DNA of 64,000 nt, from positions 1 to 64,000 of the forward strand of contig CAMPDV010001179.1 in NCBI GenBank assembly GCA_946699065.1. The letters run 5' to 3'. Shown in pieces: positions 38,367 to 53,019 of the stretch (the stretch's first letter is position 1; every line of letters starts with the position of its first letter). The DNA is from Loxodes magnus (taxonomy: Eukaryota; Ciliophora; Karyorelictea; Loxodida; Loxodidae). Under the pieces are notes generated by a model, which searched no databases, was not told the origin of the DNA, and worked only from the letters and a program-made list of their open reading frames with translations. Made by a program: the position numbers and the translations under genes.

Positions 38367-38809
38367 TAAAATTAAAGATAAATCATAAGTGTTTGAGAAT
38401 AATCCTTTAATAAGGTTTTTATATTCAAAGAGTATTTTTCTTCCTATTATTATAAGGCAAAGATTTTATGCTGAATGAAAGCAAAGAAAATCTATATGGC
38501 CTTAAGATTTACTAGATGCTTAATATTTCAAAAAATAAGTAAATATGCTACTCTTAAAGTGTATAATTAGAAATTAAATCAAACTTCTTAGAGATAAAAT
38601 AGAACCCTGTAAGATTAAAAATAATGAGGTTAAATCTAAACATTAAGAGTTATTATAATTTAAATTAATGATAATTATTTAATTACTAAAAGATTTTCTT
38701 TATCTTTATTCTAGATATAGGATTTTTTCCACATTCATTATGAACAATAATTTAATCTGAATTTGCACAACCATCAATAAGTTAAGTATCTTCATTTTCC
38801 ATAATGAAT

Positions 38810-39932
38810 ATCCTAAAAATCAACTTCTATCATTCATCACACAATCTCTCGATAGTTTTCTTCTCCTTTTAACTTCTGCTGGTGATAAGTTAGAAGCATT
38901 ATATGATAAAATTATTTTTACTATATTTCTGCTTAATTTTTTAATAAGAATCTTTTTTCACATCCGCGCAAATATAAATACTCTCTAATTGTTTTTTGGG
39001 ATTCTACGAACAAATTTACAAGTAGTCTTGAGGAGGGAAGTGGCTAATTAGTTTAGTTCTCTAGTTTTAGGAATTTATGTAGTAATTAATTAGAAAACAC
39101 GATCGCAGATTCTTCAAAAATATCCACTTTTTTATGCGATTCATCTTTAATCTAGGGTTCATAATTTTTATCTGATCCTTATTTAGGACAAAATACTACT
39201 TAATCAACAGGAATTGAATTTATTTTTATATAATAAACTCTAGCAGCTACTATATTTTCTATTTTTCCATCTACATATCATTTTCCCGAATATGATGTAC
39301 TTGGTGATATCACATATTTCTATGCTTTTACTATTTATATCTTATTCTTCACTTATTTTTTATTGTTTTTAACTACTGGAAAGCAAGAATCATATCTTTG
39401 GAAAGAGTAAAAATATGATTATAGAGTCGCCCATTATTTTATCATCTAAAATTCAAAATCCTCTCTTATCTTAATATTCTAATTCTCGTCTATGCAAACA
39501 TTTAATGGAAATAAATCGTAATTTGATTGTTGTATTTAAGTTAAGTGTATTCTCATAAAGGATATTGTTCTTTCCATTAAGAATTATTCATATATTTTTT
39601 GGGAAGAACAAAAATAATTAAGGATCTATGATATCTAAGACAGGTTAATCTTCATGCCTATCATTATGCTTTTTATCCCACTTACTTTAGCTTTTATTCT
39701 AACATTTATTTATCTTTCTATGATGCAGGGAGTTTTTGAATATTAGAGAGGATATTTCAAATCTTTTTTTCTTACTCCATTAATACGAATTTATTTTTTC
39801 CAATTTTGGTAAATTTTGCATATATTTATTTTATTCTTTTTCTAACTCTTCTAATTCCTCTTCTGATTATTTTTTTAATCTTTTCAAAATAAATAAAAAA
39901 GCTTTTCCTACTTCTATACTTTGGTTTATCAT
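38810..39932 (-). pseudogene. DUF4246-type (2-oxoglutarate/Fe(II) oxygenase-like) gene with frame changes
   Basis: Starting at ATG 39932 the minus strand reads a charged N-terminal helix (SEEELEELEKEQNKYMQ) and then VLDIIDPQLFLFF, resembling the 'VvDiIDPSLyplv' segment of DUF4246. In a second frame follow DENQNIKI and GKWYVDGKIENIVAARVYY, matching the 'WHvEGmlNEhIvATalYYy' signature of the family. Back in the first frame comes LSPAEVKRRRKLS, like the family's C-terminal Arg-rich helix. The frame therefore changes at least twice, between about 39600 and 39500 and again near 39000-38950. Either this is a pseudogene or it carries small introns that I could not define. DUF4246 proteins are predicted oxygenases of unknown substrate. 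The His/Asp iron-site residues could not all be located. Confidence 0.55.
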
Positions 39933-40343
39933 ACTTTAAAATATTTAGCTAGAATATCTTTTAATTTTAATTTGAAGATAAAAATATAAAATTTAACTTT
40001 GACTATTTAAATTGTGGGTGTGATGTTTAGTTACATTTTTGGAAAATCTCTAATTTAATGTTAAAGATATATAAATTGCTTTATATATCGATGAAGTGAA
40101 AGTGCATAAAGAAAATGATATCATATTATATCTCATAATCTAAGGCACTTGCTATCTCATAATAATTGATCTTTGTATTATATATTTCTAAATTGTTCTT
40201 GCTGTTTTTAACCTTATATAATTGTTATTGATAAAATGCTTATAGCACTCTAAGTACTTTCTTTCTCTTTAATTATATGGTAGTTAAGACAGTTAAAAAA
40301 TTTGAGTTGAGATTTAAGTCATAAATATAAGTTTTAACTTTAA

Positions 40344-42020
40344 ATGGTTTGATGGAGAGAATTTAAGTTCTTTTTTATATGAATTTAGAAAAAAAGTTTA
40401 AAGAAAATATAGGACAACAAATACAAATGAGTTTTAGCACTCTAATGCAAGATAAAATAAGAATAACTTCGCTAATTTCATTCAACTATAGACTTAATTC
40501 CCTTGAAATTAGCTAATAGTATCATATTATAGTGCGTTAATTATCTTAATTCGCTTCTTTAATTTCTTCATTCTTATAATGAATATACAGATAAGACAAG
40601 TTTGAAATTTTCTCTTTATAAGATTCTTAAAAAAGCAGATTTAAGTTAACAGGCATATGAGCGATAGGGTTAGTATCAGATTAATTTTTAAAAGAATAAA
40701 GCTATTAAATTATTATCTAATCTTGCATGAAGAGTACTTTGCTATAAAAGAAGTGAAATTAGTTTGACTGAATAATCGGAGCAACAGATACTAAGGAATG
40801 AAAGCTAGATGTGGTATAAAGTTAATGGAGTTAAATATACATATTTTACTGTTGTTAGGATTACTAAAGAAAGCAGGACATATTAATTAAAATTATTTAG
40901 TGGAAGCTTGAAACATTCATACCATAATCAGCCATCTTGAGATCAGAAAGTAAAAGCATACAATTAAAAATAGCATAATAAAGAAGACTGCTATAAGTCT
41001 ATTTAATTCTAGCAATAAGAGGATTATAATGTTAGAAGTTAATCTTGTTGGAAAGTTATAAAAATTATGAAAGATTTGGAATTATCATTTTATACTAAAA
41101 TTAAAATTTCTAGAATTTAAAAGTAAAAGCAAAGAGACTAAAAGCTACTTTCTTAAGAGAATGCCTTACATAATTACGAAGAAAATTACAATATTAAATC
41201 TCCCTATACTTAATAAAAATTGAAAAAGCCATTTAAAAAGAGGCAAATAATTAATTTCGCTCTTAATTAGAATATTTAAATTATTGATAGAGATAACTTA
41301 ATTGAATAAAGGAAAGCAAAGATAAATAAATATGGTTTATAAGTTAAAAAAAATTTCATAATAGAGTAACATGCCCAGCAAAAATATAAGGTTAACAATT
41401 TAATTGAATGAAAAAAACAATGGATAAAGAAACATTCGGATTTCTTCTTCAAGATTGAAGAAGAATCGTTAAAATTAAATTAAGCCTTAAGTTAAAAAAT
41501 AACCCTTTGCATATTCATTTGCATAAATGAATTTGATAAGCTACGAAGAATTTAAAAAGATAATTGCGACGTCATATCATCCAAAAATCTTTAAATTTAA
41601 AGTTTAAAAATAAAGGGAACGGTTTTAGTTAATTAAGGAAAAGTTGAAAGTATTTAAGAATTTAATAGCAGATGCTTTCAAAGATGTTTTTGAAGTTTTA
41701 GGAAAGAATTTTTACTTTATCTTGAGTTCTAGAAAAATTAACTGATAAAAAAATCGAATAGCTGCTAAAAGTTAAGAACAAATTTGTGTTATTTTCCTGC
41801 CAATGAAAGATTGCTTTAGTTTAGTCTAATATATCTAAGTTTTTAAAATAACTGGATATAACTTCAAGCTATCAATTCAGAAAATATTAAACTATCATGC
41901 TAAGTGAGGATAAATATCAATTACCTTAGAGAGCTCAGTTCTGAAGTTTAAAAAGCATATTGATATAACTATTTAAGAAAAAACCTGACTCTTAATCTAA
42001 ATAATCTATTTTAAAAGTGA
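40344..42020 (+). CDS. Hypothetical protein, about 558 residues
   Basis: ATG at 40344 to TGA at 42018-42020 is one frame of 559 codons. From about residue 80 it is convincingly protein-like: SLKFSLYKILKKADLSQ, MWYKVNGVKYTYFTVVRITK, KPFKKRQIINFALNQ, and a long Lys/Gln/Glu-rich C-terminal half. An earlier in-frame TGA at 41961-41963 could be the real stop, which would make the protein 19 residues shorter. The first ~75 residues are less certain: a second frame also looks plausible there (FKWFDGENLSSFLYEF). No domain recognised. Codon use and the high Gln (TAA/TAG) content match the kinase genes. Confidence 0.5.
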
Positions 42021-44638
42021 TTTTGGCGTTTACTTTATAAAGTATAAATAAAATCTCAAATTTTCCTTTAAAAGTGAAGCCTTTTAATATTTATAATTAT
42101 TAAGTTTAATAAAAAGTACAATATAATTATAACCAAATTCAAAATAATTGTTTAAAAGCCTTGGCTAAATCTAAAAATCATAAAGAAAATAGAAATTAAA
42201 GCCAAAACTTATTTAAAATTAAAGCTTAAAATTAAGATAAATTAATTTTAGTGCTCTTCATAATTAGTTATATTTAAATTTAAATTTTAAAATAAAGTAT
42301 ATAGCTTTATTCCTTTTATTAATTTTTATTTTATTTAACAATTTTAGCTTCTATTAGTAATCATTAACCTCATTGTTTTAAGAATTTTTTAATTACTTTT
42401 ATTTCTATTAATTTCCTCTTTCCTTCTTTATATAATCCTAGGAAAATATTTTGTATTTCAAACTAAGAGATAAACAAACTTTAACCCTGTTTAAGCTTTA
42501 TTATTTTTAAAATTATGAAAAAACTATGTTTGATATTTTTAAGTTATCTTAATTATAAAAGCTAGGAAATTGTAGAATGCTTATAAATTAAAATAAATGC
42601 TTAATTATATTTATACTGTCAAAGTTAAACATCCTTGAAGATTAATAAATAGCTAATAGTTAAGTTTAAAGTTTATATAAGACAAATAAAGCTTTAAACT
42701 TTTAGAATTTATATAAGAATCTTTATAACTTTTTTATTAACTTTATTATAAGTATAATTCAAACTGATTTGGCTTTTAAGCAATATTATATTAAATTAAT
42801 TTAAAAATCTTAATAAATCAAACTGAAAAATGCTTCTATTAATTCTTAGTTCTTTTAATCTTCCTTTTTCTTTAATTTCTAGTTTATCAAACTTTTTTTA
42901 TTATTATGATATTAAAGTTATTGATAAATATCTCAGCTATTTAGCAATTTTAATTTATTAATAAGCCTAGTTTGACATGAATAAAAATATATTTAAGATA
43001 TAAAAACAATTTATTTATTTTAATAGTTCTTATATATTTTCCTTTATTAAATTAATAGAATTATACACTATTAAATCATAGAGATATCAATAATTATCTT
43101 TTATATATTTGTTTATTTTTCTTTTTAAATGGAATAGCTTAGTTATATCTTTTTAACATTTAATTATTCTCTTTTATTATTATATTTTACCTGGGATTTT
43201 TTAGACTTTAGATAGTAAATTAGTTACTACTGAAAGCTTATTTATAAATAAAGAATTAATGCATTATTGCTTGTTTTTTATATAGCAATAAGATTATTCT
43301 TTCGATTATCTTTTCTATTCCTTTGTTTCTTAATTAATTTTGATGATATATGTATATTTTATTAATTAAATATAAAAATTTAGAAAATTTAATATTTTTA
43401 GCATGATTTAGTGTAAATTATCATAATTATAAAATACAGAGAGCTATCACTTTAATTTTGCATGTTAAACTACAAAATATAAAAAATGCTTAAGAAATAG
43501 GAAAACAAATTAAAGGAGTTTGCTAAGATTATTTGTATATATCAAATTTATTTATTAGTTGCTAATATATTTTATCAAATAATTTTTTCTAGTTATGAGC
43601 TTTAACATTTTAACTAGCTTTAATATAAATAGTTAGAGAACCTCTATATATTTTTAAAAGTTTTTTCTTTATAAAGCTCTGATTTAAATTGATATTATTT
43701 ATCTTTAGGCTATTATAGTTATTTAATTTTAAAAGTCCCTTTATTTATTTAGATGAGAAAATATTAAAAGCATTTCAATTCTATCTTAATTTCAATTTTA
43801 CCATTAGATTGATAAAGTCTAAGCTTTTTTTATTAGTAAAGATACCAGCTTTTTATCAAAATTTTTAATCCTTTAGGGCTATGAGATTCATTTTTATGTA
43901 TATTTCCTTGGAAAAATAATTGAATTAAAAATTTATTAATAGGATTTATTTATTTCATAGTAGGCTAATACTCGCAAATCTTCTGATTTTTAAGCATGTA
44001 CTTAGCCAAAATTTTCATAATAATTTATTTTAAAATAGCATTTTTGAAAATAACTTAGACTTAAAGCCAATATAATTTATTTAAACTAGCAATCCAAAAT
44101 AATTAAGTTTCTTAATTATTTAACTTTAGAAATTTAATCTTATCACAATATTTATTTTTATAATTTTCTAGCATCAAATAATTAACCTTCCTCTAAAAAA
44201 GCTCCTAGTAAAAATAGAGATTTCATTAACATTAAATTAAAACTAAATCCTGTTTAACTATTTTTAAATTTAGGATGTAAATTAATAGTTCAATAAATAA
44301 AAATGCTTATTAATAACCCTAATGCAACTATAACTTTCATTTTTTATATACTCATTTATTTTTTTTATTATTCTATCACCCAAGTCCTACAATAGCTCAA
44401 CTTAATAAACGAAGCTCCTAGCATTTTATAAAAAACAGAGCTAAAAATATTAATTAAAAGATAAATAATAAGAGCATGAGGCTATATTGATAAAAAGGTA
44501 TATGAATATTCATATCTAAGTTAGATTGATAAACAAGGTTTAATTTAAAGTCTTGCTGATTTAATTTAATTATAGTTCTAGAATTAAACAAGTAGATTGC
44601 TTTATTTAAATCTAACGAACTTTAAGAAAATAAATAAA
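42021..44638. other. AT-rich intergenic DNA
   Basis: No coding-like stretches. The last few hundred bases must contain the promoter of the kinase-MORN gene but show no distinctive motif. Confidence 0.6.
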
Positions 44639-47600
44639 ATGTCGTAAGGAGATCATCTAATTATGACATTATTATCCAATCCTTAAAATCTTTCCTCTGA
44701 AATACTCTAAGAAAATTAAAGCGCCAGTCCTTGATAATAAAAGGCCTTATCAACTTTTAATTTTCTTGCCAGCAAATCATATTTTAGTCCAGGCTTTATT
44801 AGTGAAGCTATTATCATAAACTAATTACAGTAGCGACACTCAAAACAAGTAAAAGACACCAATCAAAACATTTAAAATATCAATACTATTCAAACTGAAG
44901 AGGGTAAAGATAGATAATCAAAAGAAGAAATAAAACAAAATGTGGAATATTTGGATTAGATAAAAGAATCTTACTAGTCTTATAGCAAGGGGGGAAAAAT
45001 CGAAATGGTAAAAAAATAAAAGGAATAAATAATAATTGGATCTAAAAGTCAATCATTTACTTTAAAAGAAAAGTTTTAAGTATTTTATTAGGTTTAAAAT
45101 TAGAATTTATTTGAGAATTCTAAGCAAAATTTAGTGCTAGTACAAGAATCGAAATTAATAGAAAAGTGAAATTAAATTTAAAACTCAGAATTATAATTTA
45201 AATTACTTAAATACTTGGATAAGAAAATTTATGGATTCATCAAAATTTTATACGGCTTGATACTTAAAGACATTTTAAAAATAAAAGTTTCTAAAATTTT
45301 AGATTAATTATAATTTTTATACGATGATCCAATAAATTCTAAGGAAGTAATTCTTTCTATCTAATAAGATTAAATAAAGTAGTTAAAAGGAATTTAAGAA
45401 TAAATTAATAAATGAATCTAAAAAAAAGAAAAAAGAAAAAATATTATAGTATTTGGAAATTAATATTAGCTTTATCTTATTTCATTAACTAAATAGTTTT
45501 CAGAGTTTTATCGTTTCGACAAATAAGAGAAGAAAATCATAAAGTTAAGAAATAAGAAAGATTTAGAAAATTATAATTTTAAGTTTTTAGATCCTGAATG
45601 CATAAGTATTTGAGAAGGAAATACGGTGATAGTAAAGATAGAATTAAAAGACTAAAATGGAAAAGTGAATGCTTTTTATTTAGAAAATAAAAATAAAGCT
45701 TAATAAGATAAAGAATAAGCCTATCTTTCAACCTATTAAATCTTAAAAAAACTACATGATTGTTATGATTGACAATATTATCTATATGAAGAAGTTTTAA
45801 AAATTGAATAAAACAGTAATAATGGTGAATATCCTGATATTTATGACTTAAGTGATGATTAAAATATTTAAGTTTTTATAGAGAACAGCTAAAATTAAAA
45901 CTAAACTGAATATATTAAAATAACCACTTAACAATTATCTGATAAGTTACTTCAAATTTTAGAAAATTAAAATCTATCTTAGCAATTAATTACATTTCTA
46001 AGCGATAATTTCTCACTCCATTTAATTTTATATGCATTTACTCTATAGGATTAATCATAAGAAACAGTTTACCAAATTTTAAATTAATTTTCCAAAATTA
46101 GTAAATGAAATATATAATAAAAATAAAATGTTATTAAAATGATATAAGAAAATAGAAATAATTAGTTGAAGTAATATTTTAATGACTAAGAATAGATTTA
46201 TGAAGATTAAATGCCAAGAAATATCTTCATATTTGATAGAAAATAAATAAAATATAGAATGCAATTTTGAGAATTGTTTATGACTTAATTTTATAGTTAT
46301 GATCTTTAAAATAATTAAAGATTTACCATTACAAATAATTTAGAGCTATTAGAAGATAATTTAGATATAAGAAAGATAGAAAAAATAGAAGTGAAAAATG
46401 ATGTTAGTTAAATAATTTTATTTGATTAGGAAAGATAAATAAGATATTAAAATATAAATAATTGAAGTTAAATTAATGAAATATACTATTAAACATTTTT
46501 AGAAACTAAACTACTTGAAAGATAAAAATATTTACATCAAGAACTGAAAAACGAAAGCTTGCAATAAGATAGCAAAATGATATGCAATTTTATTGAAAAC
46601 AAATAAATTAGCAAAAATGACTATTAAGAAGATTGAATCTTAAATCAAAAATAGTAATTCAAATAAAAATAAATGATAATAAAATAAATAAACTAAGATA
46701 TAAAATAGTTAGTTGAAAAAAACGTTAGTAATTGATAAAGTAATTTTAAAAAAAATTGGTTTTAAGAAATGCATTAAATGATTTAAAAAATGGTAGACGA
46801 AACATTAACTGAAGATGTATGAGAAAAGTAAAATTTTAGTTTTGCATAAGAAGATTTAATCTTATACTAATAAATTGCTTAAATCTATAAAAAAAAATAA
46901 TAGAAATATGATAGATAGTAAACATAGGAGATAAATGAAATGTATAAATTTGTTAATTAATTTATTCAAAAAGATATAGTTGAGTAGTAATCTAAGTTAG
47001 ATTTATTAGAAATGAATTTATTTGACGAATAAAATAAGAAAAAATTAATAGCATATTTTACAATTTCACACTTATTTTAGTCTTAAGAATGCTCTAACAT
47101 TTTGATATTTGAAAGTGTTTAATACAATAATAATTGATAAATATTTAGGAAAATACCAAACAAAAAAATTATAAAACTCTGTAGAGATTATTTAGAAAAA
47201 GAAAATTAGAAATAAGAATTTATAGATAAACTTAATAATTTTGATTTAATACATCTAGTTTATCTAATTTACTTTTAAGAAATTGAAGAATTTTCTTAAA
47301 TTATAAACGTTATAAATTACTTCTAAAGTATAAAATATCAAAATTAATAATATATAAGCTTGCTATAAAATAACCAAATGGAAGATCTTTTCTCAAATAT
47401 AGAACAAAAATTAAAAGATACCTATAACAACATAAGATATCTCTTTTTTATAGACAGTTAGCAGATATAGTACTGAATATCTTTAGATTAGTAAAAATAA
47501 AATATTAAATCTCCTTACTTTCTGGGATAAAATAACCCTAAAATTATATTTGATATTTTAGAATAAAATAAATATAATTGAAAATAAATTCTAGTATAAT

Positions 47601-50600
47601 TTCATTAATATGAATATAGAATTTCTTAAAAAATTTCATCAAATAATATTACAGAAGTTTATTTTAATCAACATAGCGATCAAGACATTTTCAGAGCATA
47701 TCAACATAAATTACCAGGCTATGTATTAATGGAAAATTTATATGAAACAAATAATGTAAATATTTTAAAAGCATTAAACCAATAAAAGGAAGTTAGAATT
47801 ATAAAATTTATGAAAACAGCTATAAATCATTAAAGAATTGAATAAATTATATAAAAGCTATGAAATTCTAATGAACCATATATTTAATATTGTGTTCAAA
47901 TTTATAACTATGATATTTCACAAAAGAATTCATATTGGATAGAAATGTAATATTGTGAAAAATATTCCTTAGATAAACTCATTAAAAATAGAAACGGATA
48001 AAATTTTGAGTACGACTGAATTCTTAAAAACATATTATTTCTTATAGAAGCATTTGCCTTTCTTTAGCATTTAGAAATTTCACATCAAGATATCAAGCCT
48101 CCTAACATTTTTGTAGATAGTTAAGAAAATTTAAAAGTAGGAGATTTTGATTACTCAGATCCTTAAAGCTTATTTTAAAATTAAAATTACACTGCCTATA
48201 CTGAAGGTTATTAATCTCCATAAATATTAAATCAAAATAGAAATCTATATAAATCAGATGTATTTTCCTTAGGAATTACTTTACTTGAAGTTATTACTCT
48301 TAAAAACCTAAATTATCTTAAATTAAATTAATAAGAAAAAGATAACTAAGAATTATATGATTTGTTAGGACAGTTAATAGATGAATATTATCCTAACTAA
48401 AATAAAGAACTCTTATAATGAATTCTATTTCTAATGCTTTAATGAGATGAAGAATAGAGATGTGATTTTAAATAATTATAACATATTTATAGAAATCAAA
48501 TCATCGATTATTAAAAATTTAAGATAAATTTATACCATAACCCAAATGTTTTAATTTATGATGATTTTGAGAGTAAAAATAAAATAAAAACTCAAAGTAT
48601 ATAATAAGAATCTTAAGAATCTAATTTTAAATAATTATTATTCTCTGATATGACTCAGTATGCTAATAAAAAATAGTCTTCTCAATCGTCTGATCTTTGA
48701 AGATTATAAAATGCCTATTAAGAATCTTCTAAACTCTCATAATCAGTATAGTTATCTCATAAACATAAAAATGCATTGCAAACTTTGGATAAAATTGAGA
48801 AAATTCCTTATCTTAAACTAGATGATATAGAATCTAATTATTCTTAATATTTCTACTTGATATATCTATAGTAATAAAAGCTTTATACATAACAATATAC
48901 TAAATACTTTATCTCTAGTTAAGTTGCTTATCAGTAAAAAATTTACATTGGATAACTTAATTAATAATTATTATCCGAAGGCATAGGAAGACTTTTGTAT
49001 GATGAAATATATTATGAAGGAGAATTTATAAATGGATTAAAAAATGGAAATGGAATTCTCATAAACTTATAAAATAAAACAATAGAAAGAGTTTATTATG
49101 AATATGATAAAATAATATACTCCTAATAAATATTAAATCTAAATTAGAGTTTAGATATCTAAATTTTAAATTAAAACATATAGTTTCCTTAACTATTAAT
49201 AAATGACAACATGATTAAGAAACTAATAGACAGATTCACTGAAATTATGAAGACGAAGATTATTATAGAAAGCAACTAAATTTACTTAATTAATATAAAT
49301 GAATAAGAAATATTTGAGGGAGAATTAAACTTACATTAAAAACCACATGGTTATGGAAGAATATTTAATAAGTAAGAAAAAACATTATTTCAAGGATTCT
49401 TTATAAACGGCTAAAAGCATGGAAAAGGCATTTAAATAGATTTGAATGATTAATAAGCGTTCAAAGTAAGCTACAACTTTAATAAACTTTTAAATTAAAA
49501 AACAATAACTGATCAATAAGACTTATAAATTATAAGAAAATGAGATAAAAAGCTAGTATAATGGTCGTTTGAATATAAAAAATTTAAGAATATACTAGAT
49601 ATAAATTATAAGTTAAGTTAATAAGATCTAGAAAATATTTGGCTTTTGATGAAGAATGAATTATATTAGTGAATATTTTATATAATAAAAGACATATTTC
49701 CAGTAGTTGAAAAAGAATATATAGAAATTAATTTATGGTAATTTTATATTACAAAATAACATAAGCAAAAAATAAATAATAGAAATATAAATGAATTTTA
49801 TTTAAAAAAAATAATGCAAGTTATATAAAAATTATAAATAGAAATTGATGATAAATAACATTAAAATATGCTTTTAGATTTATAACTATTAAAATAAGTT
49901 AAAAAAATTATAAAATTAAATAAAATTAATATATAAAAATAAATAACTTAAAAAATAAAACAACTAAAACGAAATCTTGAATATAAAAAACCTAATTAGA
50001 TTTTGAATCAAATAAATAAAATTTATTATCAAAATAAAATTGTCGAAAGGAATGAAACAAAGAATTAGCAAATATAATAATAAGATGACTTTTATGAGCA
50101 TTATAAGGAAGAAAAAAATAAAAATTTCATTTTAAAAACTGGTGTTTATATCGAAAAAAACGAAAATAAAATAATAATACAAGTAAAAATAATAGAAAAT
50201 ATTCATAAAGTAATTGAATATAAACAAAATGGCGAAATCTATGAAGGAGACTGATTCTAAAAATTAAAACATGGATAAGGAAAATATTAATCAAAAAATG
50301 GAGATATATACGAAGGTTAGTGATATGAAGGATAAAGATAAGGAAATGGAAAAGAACAGTATATAAATGGAGACATTTACGAAGGTGGATGATAAAAAAA
50401 TAGATGACATGGATAAGGAAAATATTAATTTAAAAAAGGAGATATATACGAAGGTTAGTGATATGAAGGATAAAGATAAGGAAATGGAAAAGAATAGTAT
50501 ATAAATGGAGAAATTTACGAAGGTGGATGATAAAAAAATAGATGACATGGATAAGGAAAATATTAATTTAAAAAAGGAGATATATACGAAGGTTAGTGAT

Positions 50601-53019
50601 ATGAAGGATAAAGATAAGGAAATGGAAAAGAATAGTATATAAATGGAGAAATTTACGAAGGTGGATGATAAAAAAATAGATGACATGGATAAGGAAAATT
50701 CTATCTTAAAAGTGGAGATATATACGAAGGTTAATGATATGAAGGATAAAGATAAGGAAATGGAAAAGAACAGTATATAAATGGAGGCATTTATGAAGGT
50801 GATTGGTTCTAAAATTTAAAACATGGATAAGGAAAATTCTATTTTAAAAGTGGAGATATATATGAAGGTTAATGATATGAAGGATAAAGATAAGGAAAAG
50901 GTATTTAAATTTATATAAATGGAGAAATTTATGAAGGTGATTGGTTCTAAAATTTAAAGCACGGATTAGGAAAATATTAATATAAAAAAGGAGATATATA
51001 TGAAGGTTAATGATATGAAGGATAAAGATAAGGAAAAGGTATTTAAATTTATATAAATGGAGAAATTTATGAAGGCGATTGGTTCTAAAATTTAAAGCAC
51101 GGATTAGGAAAATATTAATTTAAAAGTGGAGCCATATACGAAGGCTAATGATATGAAGGATAAAGATAAAGAAATGGAAAAGAACAGTATATAAACGGAG
51201 ACTTTTATGAAGGTGATTGGTTCTAAAATTTAAAACATGGATAAGGAAAATATTAATCAAAAAATGGAGATATATACGAAGGTTAGTGATTTGAAGGATA
51301 AAGATAAAGAAATGGAAAAGAACAGTATATAAACCGAGACTTTTATGAAGGTGATTGGTTCTAAAATTTAAAACATGGATAAGGAAAATTCTATTTTAAA
51401 AGCGGAGCCATATACGAAGGTTAATGATATGAAGGATAAAGATAAGGAAATGGAAAAGAACAGTAGTATATAAATGGAGACATTTATGAAGGTGGATGAT
51501 AAAAAAATAAATGACATGGATAAGGAAAATATTAATTTAAAAAAGGAGATATATACGAAGGTTAGTGATATGAAGGATAAAGATAAGGAAATGGAAAAGA
51601 ATAGTATATAAATGGAGAAATTTACGAAGGTGGATGATAAAAAAATAGATGACATGGATAAGGAAAATATTAATTTAAAAAAGGAGATATATACGAAGGT
51701 TAGTGATATGAAGGATAAAGATAAGGAAATGGAAAAGAATAGTATATAAATGGAGAAATTTACGAAGGTGGATGATAAAAAAATAGATGACATGGATAAG
51801 GAAAATTCTATTTTAAAAGCGGAGCCATATACGAAGGTTAATGATATGAAGGATAAAGATAAGGAAATGGAAAAGAACAGTATATAAATGGAGACATTTA
51901 TGAAGGTGATTGGTTCTAAAATTTAAAACATGGATAAGGAAAATTCTAATTTAAAAGTGGAGATATATATGAAGGTTAATGATATGAAGGATAAAGATAA
52001 GGAAAAGGTATTTAAATTTATATAAATGGAGAAATTTATGAAGGCGATTGGTTCTAAAATTTAAAGCACGGATTAGGAAAATATTAATATAAAAAAGGAG
52101 ATATATACGAAGATTAGTGATATTAAGGATAAAGATAAGGAAAAGGTATTTAAATTTATATAAACGGAGAAATTTATGAAGGCGATTGGTTCTAAAATTT
52201 AAAACATGGATAAGGAAAATATTAATTTAAAAGTGGAGCCATATACGAAGGCTAATGATATGAAGGATAAAGATAAGGAAAAGGTAATTAAATTTATATA
52301 AACGGAAACTTTTATGATGGTGATTGAATCTAAAATTTAAAATAAGGATTAGGAAAATTCTAATTTAAAAGTGGAGATATATACGAAGGTTAATGATTTG
52401 AAGGATAAAGATAAGGAAATGGTATTTAAATTTTTATAAATGGAGACTTTTATGATGGTGATTGATAATCAAATTAAAAGCACGGATAAGGAAAATATTA
52501 ATATAAAAATGGAGATATATACGAAGGTTAGTGATATGAAGGATAAAGATAAGGAAAAGGTATTTAAATTTTTATAAATGGAGACTTTTATGATGGTGAT
52601 TGATAATCAAATTAAAAGCACGGATTAGGAAAATATTAATTTAAAAGTGGAGCCCTATACGAAGGTTAGTGATATTAAGGATAAAGATAAGGAAATGGAA
52701 AAGAATAGTATATAGGAGACATTTATGAAGGTGGATGATAAAAAAATAGATGACATGGATAAGGAAAATTCTATTTTAAAAGCGGAGCCATATACGAAGG
52801 TTAATGATATGAAGGATAAAGATAAGGAAATGGAAAATAACAGTATATAAATGGAGAATTTATGAAGGTGATTGATTCTAAAATTAAAAAAATGGATAAG
52901 GAAAATATAAATCTAAAAGTAGATATATATACGAAGGATTCTTGCATAATGAAATAAAATAAACAAGGAAAAGAAGGATCAGTGTCTTAAAATTTTTAGA
53001 CTTAAAGAATAAATTTTAA
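44639..53019 (+). CDS. Giant protein kinase-MORN protein, paralogue B (about 2,790 codons)
   Basis: One frame runs from ATG at 44639 for over 8 kb without interruption. Residues 1 to ~1,000 are Gln/Lys-rich with no domain I recognise. A Ser/Thr-type kinase domain spans about 1,010-1,280: VRIIK lysine near 1056, WIEMQYCEKYSLDKLI hinge, HQDIKPPN catalytic loop near 1149, GDFD (DFG altered to DFD) near 1169, a degenerate activation-segment end (SPQ for APE), then SDVFSLGITLLEV. The catalytic Lys, Asp and Asn remain, so activity is possible, but there is no Gly-rich loop. Isolated MORN repeats appear from about residue 1440, and a long MORN array from about 1867 to the end. In the last unit, near 52857, one base is missing relative to sister units, and no convincing TGA stop follows, so the true 3' end is unclear; the end given is approximate. 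N-terminal paralogue: 1-3074 minus. Confidence 0.85.
50230..52930 (+). repeat. Homogenised MORN-coding tandem array, ~138-bp units
   Basis: About 20 units, each coding two MORN motifs: GDIYEGQWYEGQRQGNG followed by a second motif with either TGG or TGA at the Trp codon. Runs of neighbouring units are nearly identical (for example 50290-50690 and 51490-51800), while others are mosaics, as expected from unequal crossing-over or gene conversion. Most size changes are multiples of three (extra TAG at ~51465, missing codon at ~52715). The exception is the single-base loss near 52857. Confidence 0.9.

Noticed and set aside
50291-51793. Long standard-code open frames on the minus strand reading Ser/Phe/Ile-rich repeats
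   Set aside because: They are the exact antisense of the MORN-coding tandem units, whose sense reading gives canonical MORN motifs.
50230-52930. Regularly spaced repeats resembling a CRISPR or satellite array
   Set aside because: The units are translated in frame as MORN motifs and size changes are mostly multiples of three.
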